61,658 nt of DNA, taken from Candidatus Hydrogenedentota bacterium (GTDB taxonomy: Bacteria > Hydrogenedentota > Hydrogenedentia > Hydrogenedentales > CAITNO01). The notes under the pieces were generated by a model, which was not told the origin of the DNA, did no database searches, and saw only the letters and a program-made list of their open reading frames with translations. Every line of letters starts with the position of its first letter. Within the stretch, counting starts at the first letter, position 1. The position numbers and the translations under genes were made by a program. Positions 8,414-18,745 of the stretch are shown here, piece after piece. Where the stretch lies: positions 1 to 61,658 of the forward strand of contig JAAYBJ010000019.1 in the NCBI GenBank assembly GCA_012730105.1, given 5' to 3'.

Positions 8414-10210
8414 CTACCGCGCCTCGAACTCGATCGTGCCGAGGATGCCGAAATCCGCGTGATAGTTGCCGGCCCGTGCCCGGTTGATCTTGCCCAGAGC
8501 GCCGTTTGAAATCACCTGGCCGGGTGCGATCACATAGCCCTGCGCAACCAGGTGGTTGACCGTTTTGAGCAACGTCGGCCATTGCCCCGAGGCGGCCAGG
8601 TCGCCCCGGGCCGTATTGATCACCGTCCCCTCCAGGGCGAGGGTGATGTCCACCGTGTCCGGGTCTAACGCCGAAGGATCCTGCCCGGGGCCGACGATCA
8701 TGAACTTGCCGTTGATGTTCCAGGCGACGAGGTCCGCCCCCGTGACCGGCCGGAACGCCTCCACCGCGCCGCCCGGAAGCTCGATCACCGCCGATACCGC
8801 GTCCACACAGGCGCGCAGTGCTTCCACTGTGTCCACGGGCGCGGTAACGGCCCGGTGAAAACGATAGCCGATTTCCGTTTCCACGTGGCGGGGCGCGCCG
8901 TCTTCCAGGTCGATAATAATTGTCCCCGGACCCGCATAGTCGGTAGACGCCGGAATGACCGCCACCAGCGGATGGTCCGCTTCCAGGCTGCCCACGCCGG
9001 CCGCTTTGTAACCGGCAACCGGGTCCGCGCCGAACGCTTCGGCGACAAAACAGCGCTGGACCGCGTAGGCCTCCACCAGGGCGGCGTCGGGATGCGCCGC
9101 GCTGAGCTGGGGCATGGGACGGCCCCTCCGCCAGGCCGCCGCGAGACGTCCCGCGAAGGCCTTCACCCGGGGAGGCGTCTCGTCAGCGTCATCCGCCGCG
9201 CCGGATGCCGCATCCAGGGGAACGCCCCGGCGGTCGGCGCCGATGCGCAACCCCGCCGCGCGCCGCGCGTTGATCTGTTCCCGGCTCCGAAGCCGGTATT
9301 CCCAGAGATTCTCGATGTCCTCGGCCCGGCAGAGATCGCGCACGCGCACGCCCGGTTTCACCGCGCGCAGCATATACCACCCTTCGGGATCCCAGTCGCG
9401 CTCCAGGGTGATTTCATCCCGGTGCGCCGCCAGCAGCGCGGTCACCTTGTCCCGGTTGTAATCCTTGTGCACCAGCGTCCTGTCCAGGTCCAGCGGGGCG
9501 ATGTGCAGCCGGTCCAGCGGGGTGGACGCGGGCGGGATACCCTCGCCTGTCATGTCAATGAAATCGCCGTTCCCGACGGACACAATGTAGTAGGCGTGAA
9601 TGCCCGCATAGCCTTTCAAGGGAAAGCCGCCGCCGTACGCGCTGGGCCAGAACACGATTTCCGCACCCTGGTCCGACGCCTCCCGCCAGAGTTCGGGATA
9701 ATTCAGATCAAAACAGGTCAGGATCGCGATGCGCCCGAAGTCCGTGTCGAAACAGGGCACGCCCGCCTCCCCGGCATGCCGGTTTTCACCCCAGAACACG
9801 AATATCTTCCGGTACCGTCCCGCGATGTCCCCCGCCCGGTCGATCAGTACCGCCGTGTTGTATTCCCGGTCCCCGGCTTGCTCCACCAGGGGGCAGACCA
9901 CATACATCCCGTATTTCTTCGCCAGGGCCGAAACCGCCTCCGTCGTGGGCCCTGGTACCGGCTCCGCCGCGCCGCCGCTGAACTCTTCCGGGAGGCAGAC
10001 GATGTCCGCGCCCGCCGCGCCGGCCGCATGCAGACAGTTTACTGCCAGGTCCATTTTCTCCGCGTATTTACCCCCGCAGCCGATGGCCGCCGCCGCGACC
10101 ACCACCGGCCGCCCGGGAACCGGCGTTTCCCCAGACTCAACGGCCGCGCCGCTTGCCGTGGCGAGAACTAGCGCCAGAAGTGTCCACAGGAAATGTCTGT
10201 GTCGTTCCAT
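8414..10210 (-). CDS. Secreted fusion: carbon-nitrogen hydrolase + 2-keto-4-pentenoate hydratase-like domain
   Basis: The 598-residue protein starts at the ATG at 10210 (AGGAG 7 bp upstream) with a signal peptide (HFLWTLLALVLATASGAA). Residues about 30-310 are a nitrilase-superfamily domain: catalytic Glu in CLPEEF (near 72), Lys in GRYRKIF (near 134) and Cys in LTCFDLNYPE (near 165). Residues about 360-598 resemble MhpD/FAH-type hydratases: GYKAAGVGS, HVETEIGYRF, VSAVIELPGG, then a late GQVISNGAL. The hydratase's metal ligands are not all obvious, so activity of that half is uncertain. Fusion of these two folds behind one signal peptide is unusual. An operon partner is not evident. Confidence 0.72.
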   Translation of the reverse strand: MERHRHFLWTLLALVLATASGAAVESGETPVPGRPVVVAAAAIGCGGKYAEKMDLAVNCLHAAGAAGADIVCLPEEFSGGAAEPVPGPTTEAVSALAKKYGMYVVCPLVEQAGDREYNTAVLIDRAGDIAGRYRKIFVFWGENRHAGEAGVPCFDTDFGRIAILTCFDLNYPELWREASDQGAEIVFWPSAYGGGFPLKGYAGIHAYYIVSVGNGDFIDMTGEGIPPASTPLDRLHIAPLDLDRTLVHKDYNRDKVTALLAAHRDEITLERDWDPEGWYMLRAVKPGVRVRDLCRAEDIENLWEYRLRSREQINARRAAGLRIGADRRGVPLDAASGAADDADETPPRVKAFAGRLAAAWRRGRPMPQLSAAHPDAALVEAYAVQRCFVAEAFGADPVAGYKAAGVGSLEADHPLVAVIPASTDYAGPGTIIIDLEDGAPRHVETEIGYRFHRAVTAPVDTVEALRACVDAVSAVIELPGGAVEAFRPVTGADLVAWNINGKFMIVGPGQDPSALDPDTVDITLALEGTVINTARGDLAASGQWPTLLKTVNHLVAQGYVIAPGQVISNGALGKINRARAGNYHADFGILGTIEFEAR

Positions 10211-10448
10211 GGTGATGCTCCTGTAATATACTAAGATCTGCAATACAGCACGATGTGGAAATGAACCAGTCGATTTATTAAAGACATTCTGCAGGCATAT
10301 CTTGCATATTCAAGGCTAGAATCAATGGCAAAGATTGATATACGCCCTTAATAGGCCACCGTCCAATATTACGTCTTAGGATTAACAATATTATTTCCAT
10401 TAAAGTAAATCTGCCACTGCCTTGCATAAAACATCTGCGAAAACATAA

Positions 10449-11861
10449 CTAGAAACTAGGCTCATGGAGAATTTCGCGAAAAACATTAAGATATTGCGTC
10501 TCATGATCAGGGCTTTTGTAGCCGAAGGGAACAGTTGCCAGTATCAGCCGAACGCAACGCCGACCTGAGGTCACTGTGGCTACCGTCTTCAGGGGCCGAT
10601 CCATGTTTCTAATTTGCGGATATAAAAGCAGTGTATCAACGGTTTTGACATCAGCAAGGGAAGCATAGGCAAGGGCTTGATGCAAGTCGGCTCGGTGTTC
10701 CCCACGAATTTCTTCCGATAGTCCTGACCAGCCATGCTGGGCAAGAAGCTCCATGTGCGGTTTATATTTGGCGTCAATCCATACAATTCGTTCAGGCCCT
10801 TTTAACTCCACATCAGGAGCCAAAGAACCCATAGAGCGAACAGACCCCTGCCAAAACAAGGAACGTCTTGTGGATGCAAATGGACTGGAAGTCATCCCAA
10901 GTTGACCCGCAAGAGACGAGGCAAAGGAGGCGACCCAAGCCTCCCAGACGCTATCTATCGAAATGTCCCATGCAAGTCCGTCTAGATTTCTTGCACCACC
11001 CAAGCCACGTTCTTCGGCCACCCACATCATTGCTTCAAGAGCATTTGAAACCCATTCCGATGTGGCGGTTTCAGTAAAAAAGGTTGATACTGGGTGCTTT
11101 ATCTTTCCAGATCCGATAACTGAGAGTAATTCCTCGGTTCGAGAGAGTAAAAAACGCCCAGGCAGCGAAAAAGCGACTACATTCAATTCTTCCTTAAGGC
11201 GCAAAAGTGTCCATCGAACTGTAGCTATTAAATCCGGGTCATCATCAGGTTCTGAAAAGGTACAAGGAAATTGTGACCACTGCCCTGATGGTACTTGTTT
11301 TTTTGCCCAATCAGTCCATTGAATCTGGCCACGAGGACTTTGACGGATTTCGGCTCTCTCGACAAAACCTCGTCTACGATGCTGCAACAGTTTGGCTAAC
11401 CGTTGAATAACCGGTCCAGCAATGACCCACGGAGGAACTTCACGAGCTGAACCTGGAACTAAGGGAGCGCCACCCAATGTTGGCTCAACAGAGTACCCAA
11501 TCGCGTTAAAAATGGATCCCAGATTTGACCATTCAAAGCGAGGTTCCACCAGCAAACCGGCCACAACTTTTCGCGTTGCCGGATTAAGTAACGGGATAGC
11601 ACCGATATGAGGACCCGGGGTAAACAACACATGGAGGTCAGAATCAGTCCGAACCTCAACTCGCAGGTTTAGACGTCTTATGCATGCATCATTTGCAGAA
11701 AGAAATGGCTCAACCCAGTGATTACTTGCCGCACCAATTTCCTTTGCACCGATTGAGACAGGATTCCCGTAGTCCTTGGTTTTGAACAAAGGTTTGGACG
11801 CCGATTCTGCCTTCATCCAGGTGGCAAGATTTCGCCTATATTTTTTATTTCTTGAAGCCAA
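10449..11861 (-). CDS. mcrC: McrC-like endonuclease subunit of a modification-dependent restriction system
   Basis: This 470-residue protein overlaps the end of the mcrB-like gene by 17 bp, the coupling typical of McrBC. The C-terminal PD-(D/E)xK nuclease core is visible as LAPDVELKGPERIVWIDAKYK (about residues 345-370), with Asp, Asp and Lys in place; AFASSLAGQLG upstream and EIRGEHRADLHQALAYAS downstream complete the fold. The N-terminal half carries the GPVIQRLAKLLQHRRRGFVERAEI segment common in McrC-like proteins. In the E. coli system McrC supplies nuclease activity to an McrB GTPase ring and cleaves DNA with modified cytosines; specificity here is unknown. Base composition is lower in GC than the flanks, suggesting acquisition. 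Confidence 0.82.
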   Translation of the reverse strand: MASRNKKYRRNLATWMKAESASKPLFKTKDYGNPVSIGAKEIGAASNHWVEPFLSANDACIRRLNLRVEVRTDSDLHVLFTPGPHIGAIPLLNPATRKVVAGLLVEPRFEWSNLGSIFNAIGYSVEPTLGGAPLVPGSAREVPPWVIAGPVIQRLAKLLQHRRRGFVERAEIRQSPRGQIQWTDWAKKQVPSGQWSQFPCTFSEPDDDPDLIATVRWTLLRLKEELNVVAFSLPGRFLLSRTEELLSVIGSGKIKHPVSTFFTETATSEWVSNALEAMMWVAEERGLGGARNLDGLAWDISIDSVWEAWVASFASSLAGQLGMTSSPFASTRRSLFWQGSVRSMGSLAPDVELKGPERIVWIDAKYKPHMELLAQHGWSGLSEEIRGEHRADLHQALAYASLADVKTVDTLLLYPQIRNMDRPLKTVATVTSGRRCVRLILATVPFGYKSPDHETQYLNVFREILHEPSF

Positions 11862-13314
11862 GTATTTCAGCCTCTATTCTGTCCGCAAGACCCGCAATAG
11901 CTTCGCTCGCTATTCCGCAGATTTTCTCATCAAGATAATGGTGCAGTAAGGGCAAGAGTTCATATTCAATCCTATGGGCTACGCGCATTGGTCGGTCCGT
12001 TTTCTCTAAATCAGGTCGTGGGTCAAGAAAGTATGCATGCCCTGGAACCAACCGCAGGGTATCTTCATCGGTCATCTCTGCAAAGGTGTGAATTACATCT
12101 GAGAATATACGTTTGGCTAAATCAACGCCCTCCTTTTCAACCACATCGAGCACAGGCCACATCTCAATAAAGGCAAATCTCCTGCGAATGGCAATATCCA
12201 TCCTGGCAATACTATTGTCAGCGGTGTTTCTGGTTCCTAGTACAAAGAGATTTGGAGAAAGGGTAAACTCCCCATTGTATCCATCAAGTGCGTGGGGCAA
12301 GCAAACCGAACGTGCGGATTCACCTGACTCAAACAACACAATCGCTTCGCCAAGAACACGTGCCAAATCAGCACGATTTATCTCATCTATGACAAGAACG
12401 TGTTCCTTATCTTTAGCGATGTTATTTGCCCTAAGCAGGTCGCCTTGTCGAACTTCAAAAGCCAACCCTTCTGAAGTGGGTTTTGGAAACAGACCAATTA
12501 CAAAATCTTCATACGTCCTTGCTGCATGAAATTGAACATGGGTTGCGGATCCGATCTTTTCCCCTATTCTGTAAGCAAGACGAGTCTTTCCTGTCCCGGG
12601 TGGTCCATCAAGAATTACAAACCTTCGCTCACGCAATATGCTCAGTACACTTTCTTCCGAAACACTGGGAAATACGGATCCTGCAATATCATCAAGACGC
12701 GCTTCCCAACGTGTTTTTGCATCTCCTTTCAACGGCGTATTGTGCTCGTGAAAGAAAAGGTCTAGGAGATCAGCGACGGCAAGCGCATCTTCTTGGGAAC
12801 GAACAGTCGTAGCAGCGTATATAACCCGACTATACGATTTTAGTGCAGCTGCAATGTCCGGCCAATTTTGAGATACGATAGCGGGGACTTCATTCGTGAT
12901 GTCAAGTAAATCAGGCTTAACCCATATTCTCCCACTGCTAAGTCTTGATAAAGCTCTGAGTCGTCTTCCATGGCCTGGGCGCCCAAGAATGGATGTATCT
13001 GCACCAAAACCGCCGGTACCAATAACAAGAACTGCTACACTCCCCCCCTCTCCAGGAAACCATACAAACGATGTTCCTTGATAAGGTCCAGAGTCCTCGT
13101 TGTTTTCTGCCGTAATCCAGCCTGCGTAGGATGCTGCATCCTCTTTTTTCTGCAGATTAACGCGAATCAGGAACCGTTCCTTGTTATAGGAAGCACTGTG
13201 GTAACGTTCATCGTATACACTATTTAAAAGTGTATCTACCTCTTTCTTGTTTCCCATGTAGGTCCATTTCTGTCCTTGGACCATACCTTCAATAAGTTGA
13301 TCAAACTTGGACAT
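11845..13314 (-). CDS. mcrB: McrB-like AAA+ NTPase (GTPase) of a restriction system
   Basis: From the ATG at 13314 (AGGGG upstream) the product has 489 residues; an ATG at 13356 is also in frame. The AAA+ core has Walker A GPPGTGKT near 237-244, Walker B VLVIDEINRAD near 305, and the McrB signature in the form TRNTADNSIARMD near 360 (MNTADRS in the E. coli protein), followed by AIRRRFAF with the probable arginine finger. The first about 200 residues form a separate domain containing GTGGFGADTSILGRPGHGRR, which probably recognises DNA and differs from the E. coli N-domain. It lies directly upstream of mcrC and should form a ring that drives translocation. Confidence 0.85.
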   Translation of the reverse strand: MSKFDQLIEGMVQGQKWTYMGNKKEVDTLLNSVYDERYHSASYNKERFLIRVNLQKKEDAASYAGWITAENNEDSGPYQGTSFVWFPGEGGSVAVLVIGTGGFGADTSILGRPGHGRRLRALSRLSSGRIWVKPDLLDITNEVPAIVSQNWPDIAAALKSYSRVIYAATTVRSQEDALAVADLLDLFFHEHNTPLKGDAKTRWEARLDDIAGSVFPSVSEESVLSILRERRFVILDGPPGTGKTRLAYRIGEKIGSATHVQFHAARTYEDFVIGLFPKPTSEGLAFEVRQGDLLRANNIAKDKEHVLVIDEINRADLARVLGEAIVLFESGESARSVCLPHALDGYNGEFTLSPNLFVLGTRNTADNSIARMDIAIRRRFAFIEMWPVLDVVEKEGVDLAKRIFSDVIHTFAEMTDEDTLRLVPGHAYFLDPRPDLEKTDRPMRVAHRIEYELLPLLHHYLDEKICGIASEAIAGLADRIEAEILGFKK

Positions 13315-13936
13315 GCATTTCCCCTTTACCGTGTTAGACATTTCAATTTCGTTCAATCTTGAATAATAGATGCAACAAACTCAAAGATAGATACCTTCTG
13401 GACTTTTAATCGATGATACAAGTTCGTTTTTATATACAGCAATTCTAACGTGGCCGTGATATCGGGCACAACTTCTATTTTTTTTTCTTACCCCCGTCTT
13501 GCAGTTGAACAATATAAAAATTTTCTACGATGTTCCCAAGTTGCTTACCTAACAAGACTCCGCTTGAGAACGAACCGAATGCGGCACCTCGATAGAGGTG
13601 CGGGAGATTAGCAGGCGGCTGAGCGAAGCGACACCACCGTTAGTGCATTTCCTTTTTGACCATCCTGAAGGGATAACGGAAGACATGATTTTGGAACCGG
13701 CCTGCTGCAACATTGTTTCCTCCATCCCTGCCGGGATGGGGGGCAGGGTGTGGTAGTCCGGTGGTATCGCTTCGCTCAACCACCGGCTAATGGCTGTGAT
13801 CCCTCCGGGATGATGAATATCCGAGACCGTTCCCGGGATGAATATGAATGTTGCTGTTCTTCCCCATACAAATGGCAGGCGTGATCGACAGGGGCGTGTG
13901 TATACCAACGCGGGCTATGCCCGCACCTCAACGCTG

Positions 13937-14107
13937 CATCGTATTCGTGCTCGTGGCTCGTGGGCGTACTCGTAATCGAAAAGGTAAAACATGAATTCGA
14001 GTACGGGAACTCGAATACGGGAACTCGGGTACGAAATACGGGTACGAAATACGAGTACGAAATACGATTACGATGAACGATTACGATGAACGAGTACGAA
14101 ATACGAG
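13937..14107. repeat. Tandem 13-14 nt array with an inverted arm
   Basis: Two 14-nt units (TACGGGAACTCGAA type, 14002-14029) are followed by six 13-nt units (TACGAAATACGAG type, 14030-14107), giving eight contiguous units. A shorter degenerate arm of related units in the opposite orientation lies at about 13937-13980. The units carry no spacers. Confidence 0.8.
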
Positions 14108-14228
14108 TCATAAGCCTGGATATCATAAAAGCGTGAACAACATACCGAACTTCTTGTTTGTTCTAGACCTTATGGTCAGAAAAGGAACCAACGCGGGCGT
14201 TGTCCACAACCCAGTAAATGTTCCACAA

Positions 14229-14301
14229 GTATGTTGTTCACACTTTAGTGTGCAGGCTGTGTGTAGCCCTTTGGGAGCACGCTAAAGCGTGAACAACATA
14301 C
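14229..14301. repeat. Inverted 25-bp repeat with covarying mini-hairpin
   Basis: The 25-nt sequences at 14229-14253 and 14277-14301 are reverse complements except at two positions. Each contains its own 5-bp hairpin with a 4-nt loop, CACAC-TTTA-GTGTG on the left and CACGC-TAAA-GCGTG on the right. The two differences fall in one base pair of that stem, A-T against G-C. A truncated third copy (AAAAGCGTGAACAACATAC) lies at 14127-14145. Confidence 0.82.
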
Positions 14302-14625
14302 AACTTTTGTTTTTGTTGGTGGTATCTGACGTGCGCCGGGCCTGAAGGGCAGAGACTTGGGGGCTCGTACGGGAAAGTCAGTATGCCGATCACCTGCGGG
14401 AGAACGCGTCATGCGCCCTATGGCCCGCCCGTAAACGATGGGAACATAGACGCGGCGTCCTCGCCGCGTTATAAAAGCGGATGGGAAGCCGCTTCTACAT
14501 TCATTGATTGCAGCATGTATATTTTCAGGACAGGCCCGCCTCATCCGCCGGGGCGGATTCGCCTGGGTCAGTCCCTGCTTACCGAATTTATTTTCAGCGC
14601 GGATGCTGCGGCGCTTTGCGACTGC

Positions 14626-15303
14626 TCAGGAGGATTCCTTTTCCCCTTCCAGACCCATTAATTCTTCCAAGGTGAATGGGCGGGAAGCAGCATTCGGCTC
14701 GGAACCGTCGTTGGTATATCTGACAATTTGCGACTTGTCGACATATAGCCGTATAGGATTGGATTTTTTAAAAGGATTACCGGTATTGACCGGGTTGGCA
14801 ATGCAGAAGAAATCCGGTTCCTGGTTCTTAAGTCTGGGGAGGATTCTCAAATCGAACGTATAGCCGGGCGGTGAAGTGGTCTGTTTGATAGTGTCTTCAA
14901 CAGTGGGGTCCGCCCCGGGATAATTTATGAACTCACACAACGCGGCCATGGAACCATAGTTGCCGTTATCTGCATTTGCAGCCTGGTAGGCGATTTGCCA
15001 TTTAGCGAGTATTTTTAATGAGGTTGCTGCCTCAGAGACATTGCTGATTGTCTTGGACCTGGAAAGATCTAAAATGCCAATTAGCAGGACCAGTACAATA
15101 GCTATCAGTACCACAGCGACGGCAACCTTGGCCCCCGTTCTGCGGCGCACCGGGGCGGCGGGTATCACGGGCGGCAGAACGGGTATCCCTTGTTGCGGGC
15201 ATTGAAAGGTGTTTCCGCACCCGCCGCATATCGCCGGTTTTCCCGCATAGTCGTCAGAAATGTTCAGGTTGGCGCCGCAGTTGGGACAATTGTATTGGAT
15301 CAT
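14626..15303 (-). CDS. Zinc-ribbon, single-TM protein with pilin-like extracytoplasmic domain
   Basis: The product has 225 residues from the ATG at 15303; an ATG at 15333 is possible, and neither has a strong ribosome site. Residues 1-37 form a CxxC...CxxC zinc ribbon (CPNCGANLNI and CGGCGNTFQCP). A proline-rich linker (PVLPPVIPAAP) leads to one transmembrane helix (VAVAVVLIAIVLVLLIGIL, about 58-76). The outer part, with AATSLKILAKWQIAYQAANA and GNYGSMAALCEFI, resembles the helix-and-loop body of type II pseudopilins seen in planctomycete-like genomes. This suggests a cytoplasmic zinc ribbon tethered to an external pilin-like domain. Function unknown. Confidence 0.65.
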   Translation of the reverse strand: MIQYNCPNCGANLNISDDYAGKPAICGGCGNTFQCPQQGIPVLPPVIPAAPVRRRTGAKVAVAVVLIAIVLVLLIGILDLSRSKTISNVSEAATSLKILAKWQIAYQAANADNGNYGSMAALCEFINYPGADPTVEDTIKQTTSPPGYTFDLRILPRLKNQEPDFFCIANPVNTGNPFKKSNPIRLYVDKSQIVRYTNDGSEPNAASRPFTLEELMGLEGEKESS

Positions 15304-15327
15304 GAGGCCAGACGTTCCTTCCCGTTG

Positions 15328-15426
15328 AAGCAAGCCTGTTTACCAGGCCGCCCGAATGGCGGGCATTGTATCTTTTCAGGAACGCGGCGCGCAATCATCG
15401 AAATATGGTGTGCAAACAGGCTTGCT
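15328..15426. repeat. Inverted repeat upstream of the zinc-ribbon gene
   Basis: A 13-14 bp inverted repeat (15328-15341 with 15414-15426, AAGCAAGCCTGTTT type) encloses about 70 bp, itself containing a CCGCCCGAATGGCGGG hairpin. It lies just upstream of the zinc-ribbon gene start and could be a small REP-like unit. Confidence 0.55.
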
Positions 15427-15484
15427 CAGGAACAGTAAATTCCTCAGGTGCTGACGCGCCATGCCGCGCACACCACGTGTAAAC

Positions 15485-15507
15485 GCCGCCGGCGTTGCGC
15501 CGGCGGC
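15485..15507 (-). terminator. Hairpin downstream of amt
   Basis: A perfect 9-bp GC-rich stem (15485-15493 with 15499-15507, loop GTTGC) lies 30 bp past the amt stop. On the amt strand it is followed only by GTTTACAC, so intrinsic termination would be weak. Confidence 0.55.
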
Positions 15508-15536
15508 ATTTTGCGTGTCCGGATGATGTTACGCGG

Positions 15537-16961
15537 TCAGGATTCTGAGGCCAGTTTGTATTCGGAGGTGGTGACATCGGCGGGGTAGGCTTCGAGCCCC
15601 ATCTCGCTCTTGTCGAGGCCCAGGTATTCTTCCTCGGCCGTGACGCGCAACCCGACCACCGCTTTCGTTATGCCCCAGAAGAGAAAAGAAGCGCACAGCG
15701 TGAATGCGGCCACGGCGGCCACGCCGATACCCTGCACCAGGAGTTGTTTGATGCCGCCGCCGTAAAAGAGGCCCAGTTCCGTGTTGAACAGCCCCACGGC
15801 CAGGGTGCCCCAAACGCCGTTGACGAGATGCACAGATAACGCGCCCACAGGGTCGTCCAGGTGCATTTTGTCGAAAGTGATGACTGCTTCCACAACCAGG
15901 AAACCGGCGATCAGGCCGATGACTACGCTGCCGGTTATGCTGACCGCGTTGCATGGGGCTGTAATGGCGACCAAGCCCGCCAGGCACCCGTTGATGATCA
16001 TGCTCAGGTCGGGGCTGCCCAGCCGGAACCAGGCATAGAACATTGCCGCCACAACACCCGCCGCTGCGGCCATGGTGGTGGTCACGGCGACATGGGCGAT
16101 GGCGGAACCGTCGGCGGCCATGGTGCTGCCCGGATTGAAACCGTACCAGCCGAGCCAGAGAATGAGTCCGCCCAGTGTGGCCAGCGCGATATTATGACCG
16201 GGGATGGCGTTCACACTGCCGTCGGGCCGATACTTGCCCATCCGCGGCCCAAGCATCAGCACGCCTGCGAGCGCGGCCCATCCGCCCACGCTGTGCACCA
16301 CGGTGGATCCCGCGAAATCCAGGAAGGAAGCGCCCATCACGGAGGCCAGCCAGCCGCCGCCCCAGACCCAGTGCCCGGTGACGGGGTACATGAACGCCAC
16401 CAGCAGGGCGGCGAAAAGGATGTAGGCCTGAAACTTGATCCGTTCAGCCACGGCGCCGGAAACAATCGTTGCCGCCGTGCCCGCAAAGACCAGCTGGAAG
16501 AAAAACTTGGCTTCCAGCGGCACACCGGTCCAATTGAGGGAGGAATAAACGCCGGCATAGGCGTCGCCCGTCATCGGGCTGTTGTCCGCACCGCCCAGGA
16601 AGAATCCGGCCAGTCCCACCAGAAAGTGTCCGTCGCCGAACATCAGGGCAAAGCCGGTAGCCCAGAACGTCAGACTGGCGAGGGCGAACACAATGAAGTT
16701 TTTGGCCAGGATATTTACCGCATTCTTGCCGCGACAGAAGCCTGTTTCCACCAGGGCGAAACCTGCATTCATGAAAAAAACCAGGAATCCGGCGATCATC
16801 ACCCAGAGGGTGTCAAGCATCACCTGGTATCGGTCCGGGGCCGCAGCCTCTTCCTGGGCGTACGCCGGGGCTATTGCCAGAAACAACAACAACAGTGCGC
16901 CGCCCGGAATGGCAAACTTTTTCACTGTGCCGATACATCCGTTAACAGATCGTGTCTTCAT
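15537..16961 (-). CDS. amt: Ammonium transporter, Amt family
   Basis: The 474-residue protein starts at the ATG at 16961. It has a cleavable signal ([16 protein letters not shown]), as in other Amt proteins, followed by eleven likely membrane helices. Family signatures are present: [18 protein letters not shown], the central [38 protein letters not shown] with the first pore histidine region, GFNPGS, and VDDPVGA-like [23 protein letters not shown] with the second. It conducts NH4+/NH3 across the inner membrane. glnB lies 77 bp upstream on the same strand; GlnB-type proteins bind and close Amt channels when nitrogen is sufficient. Confidence 0.93.
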   Translation of the reverse strand: MKTRSVNGCIGTVKKFAIPGGALLLLFLAIAPAYAQEEAAAPDRYQVMLDTLWVMIAGFLVFFMNAGFALVETGFCRGKNAVNILAKNFIVFALASLTFWATGFALMFGDGHFLVGLAGFFLGGADNSPMTGDAYAGVYSSLNWTGVPLEAKFFFQLVFAGTAATIVSGAVAERIKFQAYILFAALLVAFMYPVTGHWVWGGGWLASVMGASFLDFAGSTVVHSVGGWAALAGVLMLGPRMGKYRPDGSVNAIPGHNIALATLGGLILWLGWYGFNPGSTMAADGSAIAHVAVTTTMAAAAGVVAAMFYAWFRLGSPDLSMIINGCLAGLVAITAPCNAVSITGSVVIGLIAGFLVVEAVITFDKMHLDDPVGALSVHLVNGVWGTLAVGLFNTELGLFYGGGIKQLLVQGIGVAAVAAFTLCASFLFWGITKAVVGLRVTAEEEYLGLDKSEMGLEAYPADVTTSEYKLASES

Positions 16962-17038
16962 CGTATGGGTACCTTCCTGTTGAGAGTAATGGTTTTGATA
17001 TTTCAATGTTCTACCCGCGTGTCACGGACATCGGCAGG

Positions 17039-18247
<1,209 letters not shown>

Positions 18248-18745
18248 ATGGCCACTGCGATGCAAACGGCCGAGGGCCGGGACTTGCAGGAAATATTAGA
18301 GCGGTATCCCAATGCGGGCCGTGATGCGCTGATACCCATTTTGCAGGATTTGCAGGATGTATTCGGGTATTTATCGCGGGATATGATCGCCCGTGTGGGT
18401 GCGCATCTGCATCTGCCCGTCAGTAAGATTTATGGTGTGGCGACCTTTTATAACCAGTTCCGTTTCGCGGCGCTGGGCAAATATCATATTCAGGTGTGTC
18501 GGGGTACGGCCTGCCATGTGAAAGGTTCCGCGGGCGTGCTGGATGATATCCGGCGTTTGTTAACGCTGGAGCCCGGGGAAACTTCCCGTGACGGCTTGTT
18601 CTCGCTGGAGGTGGTTGCATGCATCGGCGCCTGCGGCCTTGCCCCCGTGATCCGGGTTAATGATGAGTTTTACGCGGAAATGACAACATCCAAAATAGAA
18701 CGGGTTTTCAAGACCCTGAAGAAAGAGGCGGAATCCCATGACTAG
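18248..18745 (+). CDS. hydC: [FeFe] hydrogenase NuoE-like subunit (HydC/HndA type)
   Basis: This 165-residue protein begins at the ATG at 18248, with AAGGAG 7 bp upstream. The N-terminal four-helix part (LIPILQDLQDVFGYLSRDMI, then VSKIYGVATFYNQF) and the thioredoxin-like [2Fe-2S] fold match the 24-kDa subunit of complex I. The cluster ligands are Cys84, Cys89, Cys125 and Cys129 in CRGTAC and CIGAC. In trimeric bifurcating hydrogenases this subunit relays electrons between NADH, the flavin subunit and the catalytic subunit. Its 3' end overlaps the next gene by 8 bp, indicating translational coupling. Confidence 0.9.
   Translation: MATAMQTAEGRDLQEILERYPNAGRDALIPILQDLQDVFGYLSRDMIARVGAHLHLPVSKIYGVATFYNQFRFAALGKYHIQVCRGTACHVKGSAGVLDDIRRLLTLEPGETSRDGLFSLEVVACIGACGLAPVIRVNDEFYAEMTTSKIERVFKTLKKEAESHD

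Larger units (their letters stand above)
13315..14625. other. Repeat-rich, gene-free spacer of 1.3 kb
   Basis: No credible gene is present. From left to right it holds the AT-rich mcrB upstream region (to about 13540), a relic-like GC-rich block with several short inverted sequences (13550-13910), the 13-nt tandem array (13937-14107), the 25-bp hairpin repeats (14127-14301), and a block around 14430-14500 with CGCGGCGTCC/CGCCGCG symmetry. The short reading frames here are low-complexity and switch frame with the repeats. Confidence 0.6.

Noticed and set aside
7991-8487. Several short open frames with text like FVSIGVHSWF and LCLLWLF
   Set aside because: They are translations of the repeat module at 8012-8400 and appear in several frames; no start site or family support.
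13549-13908. 119-residue minus-strand frame in the McrBC-side spacer
   Set aside because: Repeat-derived text that switches frame; similar intergenic text is common in PVC-type genomes and has no conserved start.
14002-14107. Possible CRISPR-like array
   Set aside because: Units are contiguous 13-14 nt tandem repeats with no spacers and no cas genes nearby.
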